The notes under the pieces are model-generated. The model ran no database searches. It was not told where the DNA came from and was given only the letters and a program-made list of their open reading frames with translations. Source: Craterostigma plantagineum (Eukaryota; Streptophyta; Magnoliopsida; Lamiales; Linderniaceae). Taken from it: a stretch of DNA of 64,000 bases. The stretch lies in the NCBI GenBank assembly GCA_027422505.1, contig JAPQWV010001570.1:17638-81637 (forward strand). Direction: 5' to 3'. Shown here one piece after another: positions 10,611 through 21,946 of the stretch (position 1 is its first letter; each line of letters begins with the position of its first letter). A program made the position numbers and the translations under genes.

Positions 10611-11710
10611 TCAGACAGACTGATGCAAACCTCTGAACTTTTTTAGGTTCGAAAACCTTTCAAAACCCAATGATTTCGTGAAAATGTCAGCTAACTGATG
10701 TTTCCTGTCTATATGCTCAATGCGGACTAACTCTTTTTCTACCATATCTCTCAGTAAATGATGCCTTATATCTATATATTTTGTACGTGAATGGTGGATC
10801 GGGTTCCTAGAGATGTTGATGGCACTAAAGTTATCACAATACATGAGGACAGATTCGCACTCTAAACCATAGTCACAGAACATGCTATTCAACCATATTA
10901 ATTGCATATAGCAACTACCCGCAGCAACATACTCAGACTCAGCAGTAGATAAAAACACACAATTCTGTTTCTTACTGTACCATGCAACTAGATTGTTACC
11001 TATGAAGAAACAGTCGCCACTTGTGCTCTTGCGATCATCCTCGTCACCTGCCCAATCAGCATCGCTGTAGCCTACAAGACTCATATTAGTATCTTTAGAG
11101 AACCATAATCCTAGGCTACACATTCCACTCACATAACGAATAATACGCTTAACAGCATTAAAATGAGAAACCTTAGTCTCAGACTGATATCTAGCACATA
11201 CGCATACGCTATCATGATGTCAGGTCTACTAACAGATAGGTACAACAAACTGCCTATCATGGATCGTTATAATGTTGGGTCAACATTCTGTCCAATATTG
11301 TCTTTACTTACTTTTTTGCGTAAATCACATGGGAGTTTTCATTACCTTAGCCGTGTCGAGCCCGAACATTTTGACCGTGTTCTTCGCGTATTTCTCCTGA
11401 GACATAAAGATGCCTTCGCTGCTTTGCTTAATCTGTAAGCCTAAGAAAAATGTTAGTTCACCAATCATACTCATTTTGAAAGCAGAATTCATAGCATGTA
11501 CGAATTGGTCTATCATAGACTGAGAACTATAACTAAAAACAGTATCTTCTACATAAATATGGGCTATCAAAATATCAGAACCAACTCTTTTTACAAAGAG
11601 CGTTCGATCGGCTTCACCTCGCACGAACCCAAATTCAAGTAGGAACAGAGTCAACCTACCATACCAAGCTCGAGGAGCCTACCTTAGACCATAAAGCACT
11701 TTTCTGCAAC
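10611..11710 (-). pseudogene. SIRE-like reverse transcriptase C-terminus and RNase H
   Basis: RT remnant at about 11710-11325. The catalytic block reads YVED instead of YVDD, and an in-frame TAG lies near 11676. RNase H (11132-10611) has GYSDADWAGD, the D of MYCDN, and STAESEYVA, and ends in a typical copia tail (LADIFTKSL). RT and RNase H are in different frames. The fingers and palm N-terminus are missing because of the deletion between integrase and RT. Confidence 0.88.
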
Positions 11711-11854
11711 TTAAAAACATAATTAGGAAAATGTGGATCTTCAAATCATTTCGGCTGCTCAACATAGATATCTTTATCAATATAGCCATTCAACAACGCA
11801 CCCTTTTCATCACAGAAATCATAGAATAACTGAGTCTCAAACTCTCTATCATGA

Positions 11855-12391
11855 TCAGCCTAATATGATAAATGTGGCCACAAAAATCATTCTTGACCAT
11901 ATCACAAAAGTTTTCGAAAATTCTGATTTTTCCCTACAAAATATCCATGCAAATCTAGACAGGTCATCAACCAGCACATAAGCATATTTTCGACCATCAA
12001 TACTACCTACTGCTATCGTACCCATCAAATCCATGTGTATTAACTGAAAACAGTTATCAGTTTTAAAATGTTGAGTAACATGTTGATCAACATTATGGCT
12101 AGCATGCACTTTCTTACCCTTTAAACATGACTCACATACAACTTTACCAAACTCCTTAAGCTTCGGAACGCCTCTGATCGGCTCATGCTTGATAAGCTGC
12201 TCCAATGTTCGGTTGTTAACGTGGCCCAGTTTGTAATGCCCAAGTATGAAACCGTTTTCGTCTTTCCATAGTTGGCACACGTCCTCGAGGTCATCTCGAC
12301 CAAGAATCCGTCCTTTAGCACCTCCTCCAAATGTCACAGGTCCACTCCATAAAGGCATGTAATCACTTATATACTGTTTGGTACCCGCCAT
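11855..12391 (-). pseudogene. SIRE-like protease/pre-integrase/integrase remnant
   Basis: Minus-strand frame with the tail of the protease region (VTFGGGAKGRILG), then a deleted stretch, a pre-integrase zinc site remnant (YKLGHVN ... CESCLKGKKV) and the first part of the integrase core (LIHMDLMG, YVLVDDLSRFAW). It stops soon after the second strand. Only about 150 bp separate it from RT instead of more than 1 kb, so the catalytic glutamate and integrase C-terminus are gone. Confidence 0.85.
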
Positions 12392-12487
12392 ATGTCGAAA
12401 ACACCCGCTATTGAAGTATCAAGAACCTATAACATTAGCTCGCAATGAGGTATATACTACATGACATTTATGAACAGATTTCTCTAC

Positions 12488-14373
12488 CTAAACTTTCTTA
12501 GATGGCAAAACAACATTTGGACCATCAGAATTTGAAGGCGAGCCAGATGAATTTTCTCCAGACACACCTTTCAACACTGATTTCTCAATGTTGAGCGTGA
12601 TGCTGGATGACATTTCAGTCGACATCGATTTCTTTACAGAAATCTCCCCCTTCAATTTCCAGCAGTATGGTTTAATATGACCAGGCTGCATATGATAATG
12701 ACACTTAAACGATCTATCCTTAGACTTACAACCAGCATGCTTCATACTTTTCTTAATAGTCACAGTCTCACATCGATCGTTAGCAACATGGGAATTTTTA
12801 AAAACAAACTTTGATCGATCGTAAGTGGCAGAATCTAGAACATGCTGTGAATTGTAACCTAACCATGAGTATCAGAAATACCTATCGACAATACCTCATC
12901 AAGAGTCGATTTACCCTTGTTCAATTTTGAAAACGTCTCGTCGGCCTTATCGACTTGCTTCTGAAGTTTATCGATCTCCTTGTCTTTTCTCGTCAACACG
13001 ACTTCCACCTTGTTCATCCCTTCTAGCAGGCTTTTGATCATCTTTTTGCTCTTCTCATTTTCCTCGATCAGCGTTTTCACGATTACTTCCAGTTCCGAGT
13101 TTTTTGCCTTTTCCTTCGCATACTCCGTGGACATCAGTATGAAGACTTTATTCGTCTGAACTTCTTCACGAACATCAGTTTCAACCTGCATCATCAGAAC
13201 TAGAATACCCATCAAAACAGTTTGAATCATCATAATCGAAAATGATATGTTTTTCAGATTTTGAGTCAATTGTTGGCTCAACATCAGTTACCACAGTGAA
13301 ACCGATTTGATAATCTTTGTCGTCCGAGAAGGGTTGAATGGTCACTGATGATTGCTTAATCTCCTTGGCATACTATTCTTCCTCTTCATCATCAAAGAGA
13401 TCGACCCAAAGTGATTTCCCATGCTTGCGAAGGGTGTTCGCGCATCATTGGCAAGCCCGTGCAAGCATGGCATCTAACTGAATCCCAGTCGACATTCTTC
13501 TTTCCGTCAGTATTGCTTTTGAAGTATGGAGGAGCAGACGAAGGTTCTGCTTTGACATTCTGACCCTTCCTGAATGTTGGGCCAATATTCTGCTCAACAT
13601 TCTTCTTCTGAAAAAACTTTGCAAATTTCTTCACGAGCATAGCCATATCCTCATCATTGTCAGGGTCAACTTCGGTTTGCACCTTGACTGACTGACTAGA
13701 GCAATGCTTTTGCCGCATGAAGCTCTCTTTTGGACTTCGAGGTTGGTCTCATAGTTCTTCATTTCATCAATGTGTTGAGTTCCATCGTGCCCAGATTATG
13801 TGCTTCCTCGACGGCTGCTACCTTCACATTAAACTTTTCAGTTAGCGTACGTAAAGCTTTAGAAACCAGTACCTTATTAGAAATTGGATCTCCAAGGCTA
13901 GCACACTCGCTCGAAATCGTCAGGATCTTCCCGAAGCACGTGGTGATATCCTCGTCTTTCTTCATTCTCAGATTTTCAAACTGATTGAGGAGGTATCGCA
14001 GTTTGGTTTCCCTCACACTTGCATCGCCTTCGCATTACCTCTGGAGTAAATCCCACGCGTTCTTCGCCGTCGAGCAATTCTGAATGATCTTGAACATGAA
14101 AATGTCCATGGAAGAGAAGATGGCATTGAGAGCTTTGTCGTTATACTCGGCCGCATTCTTTTCAGCAATAGACCACTCTTCGATCAGTTTGTCGACAACT
14201 TTGCCATCAGCATCTGGATAAGATCGAGGTGGAGTATATCCGTTGAGAACAGCTTCCCACGCTCTCACATCTATGGACTTGATGCTTTGGCGCATGCGGA
14301 CCTTCCAATATGCGTAATTGGAACCGTCTAAGACAGGGACTTTGCCGAGATGGTTTGAGGTTGTAACATCCAT
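12488..14373 (-). pseudogene. SIRE-like gag, interrupted
   Basis: Starts with MDVTTSNHLGKVPVLDGSNY at 14373, close to the primer site, followed by a UBN2-type gag core (YWKVRM, FENLRMKKDED, CASLGDPI). An in-frame stop occurs at about 14035. The middle part (13718-13392) retains a damaged CCHC-like stretch (RCHACTGL). A coiled-coil segment rich in E and K spans 13284-12859. A second degenerate knuckle (CHYHMQPGHIKPYCWKL) lies near 12700. Frames change between blocks. Confidence 0.85.
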
Positions 14374-14426
14374 GGAAAAGGATCATAAACGCTTAGTCAC
14401 ATCAAGCGGAGGCTCTGATACCACTT

Positions 14427-15360
14427 TGAAGTGGTCCCGGTAAGATATGGATGTAAAACACTAAGTTGTAAAACTGATGTTGGGTGAAATATCGGGGTAA
14501 CACTCGGCCTAATAATCATAGCGCACAGCGGAATATTGAAATTACTTAGTGACGAAACTGAAATAACACGAGATGTAAATCTGTGCAGCAAGTTATAAAA
14601 ACTTGCTGCGTGCCTCCAGGCTAAATTCCACTAACAACAATGGATGGCAAAATAACTATCCGAAGATAGTAAAAACAAGCCTAGAAAAACTACGAATCTA
14701 AACGATTATGCAAACTACGAATCTAACGATTCTGAAAAACTTATGAAGTACTAAGACTTCTAAAAACTCAATACTAGGCTAAAAAGACACTTTGGCTCGC
14801 TCAAATTCTCTCAACGAAACTCGATAATTTTCGTTCATAGCTCTCAAACGTTTCTCGTCCAAAGGTGTGAATATGGCAGCTCCAAATCTCCTTAATTTAT
14901 AGGCCTTGCCTTACTCTTGAATTGGTGTGAGATCCCTTGAATATCTCTTCAAATCTCTCCTCGAAGATCTCCCTAAATATAGTATATATTTAGTTCGAAT
15001 CTTCTCATATAATTGGTCGATCTCTTGTCTCCTATTTATGGTAGCTGGTTGAATGATTCTCTTTTTATTTTCAGATCTTCTAATCTTGGTCGTCGCTTGA
15101 CTAATTCTCTTTTGATCTTCAAGTCTTCTATTTATAGTAGTTGCACTTCCTAAATTCGTTCAAGCAGCTCAACGCGCTTTCCACCCGATTTAGACTCGTT
15201 CCAGCACTTAAATACGTCCTGCACATTATTAATTAAAGCCACTGAAAAAGATAAACGGTTTTTGGGCATGAAAGATAAAATCGAGTGTTGACCAATTCAC
15301 AGACAACAATGTTGGCTGGAATGTTAGCTCGACATTGTCAATGCTTAGTCAACATTAATA
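14427..15360 (-). repeat. 5' LTR of the SIRE-like element
   Basis: A 934-bp LTR, ending CACTTCA three bases before the primer site. Its first bases read TATTAATG instead of TGTTAATG in the partner, so one end has mutated. It contains a hairpin (GCAGCAAGTT ... AACTTGCTGC, 14586-14610) that is half lost in the 3' LTR. Visible substitutions and indels between the LTRs indicate an old insertion. Confidence 0.92.
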
Positions 15361-15365
15361 GAACT

Positions 15366-15935
15366 GAAACTGAAGCCTAAAATGCAACCCGACTAATCAA
15401 CGGACAGGTTTTAGTTATTAGACGTCGGTTGTTAGTAGAGATGTTGACGGGGTGGGGATTAGATCCCTGTCTTCGTCCCCGCGTCGTCCCTCCGTCCACG
15501 CCACCGTAAACGGAGACGAAATCGTCCCTGCTGGATCCCCGTCTAAGCCTAGTTATAAGGGTGAATCAAAATAAAGGATTTGAATTCGAGTTATGACAAA
15601 CTACATTAAATAGCTTGAAGACAATCAAATTATGGCAACAATTTTGAGAGGCATTCAACTTAAGATTATCATAGATCTGAGCACGGACGCAAAGCACCAA
15701 CGCTATTTTAAGTAACCGCATTTAATGTGCATTCAAAAACTCATGTCTTTAGATGTTTGTATTCAACGATCATCATTCGGATCACAAATATAAATACACG
15801 AGGAACATCGATTTATGTGGTCCGTATTTGTGAGAATCCTACGTCTATGGGAGAATCATACGTCCATGGGCAGCCAAAATATGTGTCTTAGACAATTACA
15901 CACTTGATGCTATCATCACTCGATTTACAATGGAA
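15366..15935. other. no gene; possible fragment of a GC-rich MITE
   Basis: The stretch 15436-15550 (GGGGTGGGGATTAGATCCC ... GGATCCCCGTC) resembles the ends of hAT-type MITEs rich in GGGGA/TCCCC, but no duplication or full element can be defined. The remainder shows nothing recognisable. Confidence 0.3.
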
Positions 15936-15938
15936 GAA

Positions 15939-16150
15939 TACTACAAAAAAGGTTCTTTACCGACCACAATACTCAGTCGCATTGAATAGTTAGTCGCTAA
16001 CAGTCTTAGCGACTACCTGTGTAGTCGCTAAACCTATAGTCGCTAAGCCAGTTGCCGGTAGTCAGTCGCCAGCGCCGACTACTTCTGACCACGCAGCGCA
16101 GTCAATCGGTATATTTCCGACTTACGTCGACTGAGACTGCAGTTGCTAAC
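15939..16150. mobile_element. CACTA-type transposon end (left)
   Basis: Begins TACTACAAAAAAGG followed by TTCTTTACCGAC, a one-base variant of the CACTA start, and then short subterminal repeats of TAGTCGCTAA / TTAGCGACTA type. It matches the inverted end at 35267 over about 25 bp with a few mismatches. The 3-bp flanks (GAA on this side, ACA on the other) do not match. Confidence 0.6.
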
Positions 16151-16347
16151 TTCTGACTGTAGTCAATATAGTAAATCTTTATTTTTTAATTTAATTATTT
16201 AAATACTTATATATATGTATAACTAATTAGTAAACCAAAATAGCCGAGATAGTATACTAAAAATAAAGACGTCTAAATGTCGAATACATAAAATAAAAAA
16301 GTCGTCTCAACATAAAATAAACCGACATAGAGTATTAGAACTACACC

Positions 16348-16570
16348 ATGCCGTGGTCGGAACTACCACTGTTTGGGAAGTCATCATGGCGACGCACATT
16401 TCTGTTCAAGGACGCCGCAACAGCACATGTCTACGTATCATCGGTATCCAAGTCGACCGCGCCTGAACCATGTAATGCTCTACGAAACCCAAATGCTGTT
16501 AGAACTGACTTACCTCAGCGTAGTTCTTCTTCAACGCTTCAAGCTCTGTGGTCGAGTCGTAAACGACCAA
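16348..16570 (-). pseudogene. CACTA transposase 3' exon fragment (putative)
   Basis: Minus-strand codons read STTELEALKKNYAE up to a GTAAGT donor near 16518-16523, a coiled-coil tail like that at the C-terminus of CACTA transposases. Beyond it no clear family motif remains. The neighbouring exons lie on the other side of the Athila array, around 32.2-33.1 kb. Confidence 0.4.
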
Positions 16571-16574
16571 ACAA

Positions 16575-17361
16575 AATTTATAACCTTACAAAACGAGTAT
16601 AGAGAAAGTAAGGATTGTCTCCACGAGGAAGATGGTTGATTTACTTCTATATCATAATTCAATTAAATATTAAACTATAATAGGGGGTTTGTTGTTTACA
16701 GTTCAAAGAGAAACGAAGTTAAACTATGTAGACGAAGGGAAAAAATAAATACCGATGAATACAAATAATAGTTGAAGTACATGTTTTCCACCTTGATTTA
16801 TATAATTGATCATCGATTCCCAAATAACGTGTATATGTAAGTATAATCGGTTATCGTTGTCGATGAACGCCTAACAACCAATCTGTTCTTAGTTTCTTGA
16901 TAATTAAGAGACACTCTATAATTACTTCCCTAATCGAAAAATAACCTCCGGGACGCCCTGCAAGGTTTAAGATTCTGAAGCATTATATACGAAAGAGACA
17001 CGATTATTGACTAACTTGTTTGGACGACGCTCTCTCGAGAAACGACGCTGGTCCGTTAAAATCAAATTGCGTAAACTACAATATAACTTACACTTACCTA
17101 GGGTAGAGAAGTTGAATATTATTCGCTACTTATTGAAACAAACAGACAATTACGGATTTGTAGTTTCAATTAGTCATGGACTCACCTAGATTAATTAAAC
17201 ATTTGCAACTATTTAATCAAGCTGCCTTCATAAAATAATTTCAAGGTTAAACAAATACTCACGCGTTCACAAATAAGCACAATAACCTCACAATGTTAAA
17301 ATCAAGGTTTCGCAGTACTTCAACTATGTTAAGTTTTAGCTACGATACATAATAATCGAAG

Positions 17362-17413
<52 letters not shown>

Positions 17414-17440
17414 AGGCAAAGTCACTTACAATCGTCCGAA
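16575..17440 (-). repeat. old LTR-like fragment, probably Athila-type
   Basis: Minus-strand reading has the look of gypsy/Athila LTR sequence (runs of short AT-rich motifs, regularly spaced TAATTA and ATCGAT), but is not the LTR of the intact array nearby. Ends and duplication cannot be set. Treat as a tentative relic. Confidence 0.3.
17362..17413. repeat. (GATA)n microsatellite
   Basis: About twelve uninterrupted GATA units. Confidence 0.98.
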
Positions 17441-18001
17441 TTTGCGGATGCCCCGGTCTAACGATCAGTCCAAGCCCAACGATCAGCCCAAATTTCGGCC
17501 GAGCTTCATTGGGTATTTTCGTCGAAAGGATGGTAAGCGTGTCTTAGGTGTTTCCTGGCCTCAAGAGCTGCTGCTTCTCTAAAGATAAGGTGTCTGTTCG
17601 GGTTATGGTTTTTCGTCAAAGAGCTGGTGAGCGACTAAGGTGCAGTTGTATGCTTCATGTCCTTGCTTCAGTTGTGCGCTTGACTCCTTGTTGCAGCTGC
17701 GGTCTTCCTTGAGACGGGTGACAGTCGATAGCAACTAAGAGCAGCTTGCGTGATTCCTTCCAGACGTGAGCTGCCTGCTTCGATTTTCTTCAGCCTTGTG
17801 GTGCTTAGGGCAGCTGAGTTTGAAAGGTGTACGCTTCGGTTGAAGTCGCAGTTGAGAACAACCTACTTGGAGTAGCTTTTTGGCTTGAGTGTGAGCTTGT
17901 GAGGTTGGGTTTTGAGGTGATCGATGAAGGTGCGAGCGAGGTTGAGAGGTGGTTCAACGGATGAGCAGCAACTCTATGTTTCCCCTCTTTTGGATATTTG
18001 G
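17414..18001. other. no gene recognised; left flank of the Athila array
   Basis: Sequence of moderate GC content between the microsatellite and the GAGAT target duplication. It joins across the insertion to 31772 onward. No family motif was recognised in either strand; it may be part of an older element or CACTA intron. Confidence 0.35.
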
Positions 18002-18006
18002 GAGAT

Positions 18007-18164
18007 TGATAAACGTAATTATATATATTTATATTGTTATTATTGTGGGCATAATATTTGAATTTTGGGGGTCTTCGCGTAATTATGGCAAGAGTTGGGG
18101 CAAACTATGCAAATTGGCAGATTTTTGAAGACATCAACGAGACAAAAGATGGCATTTCTTCCTT
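18007..18164 (+). repeat. truncated LTR 1 of the Athila-like array
   Basis: The first about 158 bp match the starts of the two complete LTRs, then jump directly into reverse transcriptase sequence. The junction lies in CCTT (18161-18164), which is present in both parent sequences, a 4-bp microhomology. Confidence 0.93.
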
Positions 18165-20439
18165 TGCATATCGGCGGATGCCTTTCGGACTGTGTAATGC
18201 CCCGGCTACCTTCCAACGGTGCATGATGGCCATTTTCGACAAATTAATCGGTAAAGGAATGGAGGTTTTCATGGATGATTTTTCGATTTTTGGCAACTCA
18301 TTTGAGGTATGTCTTTCCAATCTTAAGGCGGTACTTAAACGATGCGAGGAAACGAACCTTGTGCTAAACTGGGAAAAATGTCATTTTATGGCTAGAGAAG
18401 GTATCGTTTTAGGTCATAAGATATCGGCTAGAGGAATCGAGGTAGATAGAGCAAAAATAGAAACTATTGAACGATTACCTCCACCAACGTCGGTAAAAGC
18501 AATTAGAAGTTTCTTAGGACATGTTGGTTTTTATCGTAGATTTATTAAAGATTTTTCTAAAATTGCTAGACCTTTAACTCGCTTGCTAGAAAAAGATGTA
18601 CCTTATGAGTTTACGACCGATTGTATGAATGCTTTTACTCTACTTAAGGATAAACTTATTAATGCCCCTGTCATGGTAGCCCCGGATTGGAGGCTACCCT
18701 TCGAACTAATGTGCGATGCCAGTGATTTTGCAGTAGGTGCAGTTTTGGGGCAGCGACGGGAAAAATATTTCCAGCCAATACACTATGCAAGCAAGACTCT
18801 AAATGAGGCGCAATCAAATTATACCACCACCGAGAAGGAATTGCTTGCAGTCGTGTTTGCAATCGACAAGTTCCGTCAATATCTTATCCTATCGAAGGTC
18901 ATCATCTACACGGATCATTCAGCCATTAAGCATCTCTTTGCAAAGCCGGATGCAAAGCCGAGGCTGATCCGATACTACTTCAAGAGTTCGACGTGGAGTT
19001 CCGCGACCAAAAGGGAACGGAGAATCTTGCCGCAGACCACTTGTCGAGACTAGAAGAGACACCATGCGAGGTTACAAAAGAGGAGACAATCCGAGACTAC
19101 TTTCCCGATGAACACCTTTACGCTATACATGAGGTACCTGATGAACTTCCATGGTATGCCGATATTGCTAACTATCTTGTAGCTAGGATCTTACCAAAGG
19201 GATACACGAGTCACCAGAGGAAGAATTCTTCTCGGACTTGAAGTATTACTTTTGGGATGATCCTTATCTATTTAGGATTTGTGCGGATAATATAATCAGG
19301 CGATGCGTAAGCTTCCCTGAAACAATCGATATCTTGGGACATTGCCACACGGGACCGTGCGGAGGCCATTATGGAGGCAACCGAACCGCACAAAAGGTAC
19401 TAGAATGTGGATTCTACTGGCCAACAATTTTCAAGGACGCGCAAAGGTATGTAGAAATGTGCGATAGGTGCCAACAGACAGGTAATATCTCTAAGCGCAA
19501 TGAAATGCCTCAGAATTTTATACTCGTTTGTGAAATATTTGATGTATGGGGCATTGATTTTATGGGTCCGTTTCCGACATCTTTTAAAAATCAATATATC
19601 CTAGTTGTAGTCGATTATGTGTCAAAATGGGTGGAAGCGCAAGCGCTGCCCACTAACGATGCTAGGGTAGTCGTTAAATTTTTAAAAGCTTTATTTTCAC
19701 GATTTGGCTCACCTCGTTGCATTATCAGTGATAAAGGCACGCATTTTTGTAACACCCAATTTGCAAAGACGCTCGAGAAATACGGCGTAAAACATAGTAT
19801 TAGTACCGCATACCATCCTCAAGCGAGCGGCCAAGTGGAGGTCGTGAACAGGGAGCTGAAGCGGATACTAGAGAAGACCGTGGAACACCATAGGCGGGAT
19901 TGGCCGAACAAGCTAAACGATGCTTTATGGGCATACCGGACAGCATACAAGACACCTATCGGATCTACGCCCTATAGACTTGTTTACGGGAAATCTTGTC
20001 ATTTACCCGTCGAGCTAGAACACAAAGCGTATTGGGCGCTGAAAAAACTAAATTTTGATTTGAATCTTGCAGGTGAAAAGCGGAACTTACAGATGAACGA
20101 GCTCAACGAGTGGAGGCAGATGGCGTACGAAAATACTCGCCTCTACAAGGAGCGTACGAAGCTGTATCATGATCGTAAATCATGAAACGGGAATTTCAAG
20201 AAGGCGATCGGGTCTTGCTTTACAACTCGCGCCTGCGGCTGTTTCCTGGTAAACTGAAATCGCGATGGTCTGGACCATTCACGGTGACCCGAGTATTCCC
20301 GTATGGAACTGTCGAGATCACACATCCGGAGAAGGGGACCTTCAAAGTGAACGGGCACCGACTCAAGCATTACTATGGCGGCAACATCGAGGCGCTCGAA
20401 AAAGAAACCATCCACCTCCTCGATACCACCCGGAGCTAA
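18058..20439 (+). pseudogene. Athila pol, internal copy A (truncated RT, RNase H, integrase)
   Basis: A frame opening in the truncated LTR runs in phase into RT at AYRRMPFGLCNA, then YXDD block (FMDDFSIFG), RNase H (CDASDFAVGA ... YTDH). A frameshift near 18975 and another 1-base loss at about 19223 precede integrase (zinc site [17 protein letters not shown]; core [30 protein letters not shown]). A further 1-base loss near 20180 separates the C-terminal part ([11 protein letters not shown]). The lesions near 18975 and 20180 are shared with copy B; that at 19223 is private. Gag, protease and the start of RT are deleted. Confidence 0.92.
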
Positions 20440-21946
20440 AAAAAATCGCCAAACTATGTCTAGCTAAAAGACATTAAAGAAAGCGCTACTTGGGAGGCAC
20501 CCCAAGCCTATCCTATGTTTTTATTTTATTTTTATGCGCATTTTTAGTTTTTATGATTTTGTTTTTCAACGATCGCAGGGACTTCAAAATCTCAAGTGTG
20601 GGGAGGAGCCGTACAGAGCATGCATATCGGACTATTCAGGGAAGTTCGCTTATCTTTTTATTTCCTTTTCCTTGTGTTGCATGATTGTTACGTTGAGGAC
20701 AACGTAAAGCTTAAGTGTGGGGAGGGGAATTTCTGTGAAATTTAGGCGAACATGTTATATCTATGCATGTCTTGATTTTTGGTACAAATTTTTTTTTTCG
20801 AAAATTTTGCATAAAATGTTTTTCCCGAAAATTATGTTTCTTATCATGACGGGATGACTTTATGTTTGGAATTTTGTGAGTAATTAGGATACATATGCGT
20901 AGCCTACTTCTTTCTTACATGATGAACTTGGCGATACTTGAGAAATTCGTACACATAACCCTATTTTGTGAGATTTTTGAGCCTACGAGCTTTTTGCTCA
21001 TTTCTTTGGTTGTGTGAATCATGTTTAGTTTAATTCTCTTCAGAATTTGCTTGTGTATTACGTTTGAAACTACTTAAAGTGTGATTGCGTGAAAATGAGG
21101 AAGGCATTAGGAATTCAGTCCATAGCCAAAGTATCCAACCACAACTGGCCCCCGTAGTTAGCCACTTTGAGCCTGGGCCTTTTATTTGAAAAAACCCGAT
21201 TATAAATTGCCAGCCTTCAGACATAAACCCATTGGAGCGATAGTAGGAGTGGAGGTTGAATGCCGAACTCAAGAAGTGCAACCCGTGCTAAATTTCTGAG
21301 CTGAGCGTCGGAGAAAAAGTGTAGTAGAAAAAAATAAAAAGAAAAAAAAAGAGCGAAAAAAAAAAATTTAGTCGGCTAAGAACTCTTCCTCCGATAATCT
21401 TTCACTCTCAAAAGCATATTACCTATTTTCTTGATTGAGAGGTTAGAAAGAAGAAGGGCTTAGTAGAAAAAAAAACGACGAAAGAATGAAAAGAGTGGAA
21501 AAAGGGGCGAATCATGGGTGCGTTCGAGATGATGGCATGAGTCCGACACGACTACATCTCATATTTATTTTTTAGGCTTACCCTCTACATATCCTACATA
21601 TCTCAGCCATATCATAATCCGGTAAAGACATTCCAATTCACGCTTGAACATTGAAAGTGGTAGATTTACGAATTGCCTGCAAGCTTATGGTAGAAATTAG
21701 ATTAGTGCATGGCCCGAGAGAGTTCACAGACATTTTAACCTATACACTGAATGATCTGAGTGAATCTTTGTGCGGTTCGGATTTCGACGGTATTGCTAAA
21801 GAAAATCGTGTAGTTAGTCGTTGATTTCAAATATGCTTTCCGACCTTACTTGCATTATCTCCTACGTGATTTTGTTCTCGATTGATACGTTGCATGATTT
21901 TATCTCTTTGCTTGAGGGCAAGCAAACGTTTAAGTGTGGGGATATT
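20440..21946 (+). other. 3' non-coding part of internal copy A
   Basis: No frame is conserved here. It has three G-rich tracts of the form AAGTGTGGGGA near 20598, 20712 and 21931; the last adjoins LTR 2 and is the polypurine tract. Athila elements may carry an envelope-like gene at this place; none is seen. Confidence 0.75.

Larger units (their letters stand above)
7987..15360 (-). mobile_element. Ty1/copia retrotransposon, SIRE/Maximus-like, complete but decayed
   Basis: A 7.37-kb element in minus orientation with two LTRs (14427-15360 as 5', 7987-8896 as 3'). It is flanked by the 5-bp direct repeat GAACT (7982-7986 and 15361-15365). The primer site TGGTATCAGAGC (minus, 14412-14423), complementary to initiator Met tRNA, adjoins the 5' LTR. 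A purine tract AAAAAGGGGGAGAT adjoins the 3' LTR. Gag with a long coiled-coil tail and degenerate zinc knuckle, plus a 1.7-kb region between RNase H and the 3' LTR, point to the SIRE lineage. Stops, frameshifts and a large integrase/RT deletion make it non-autonomous. Confidence 0.93.
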
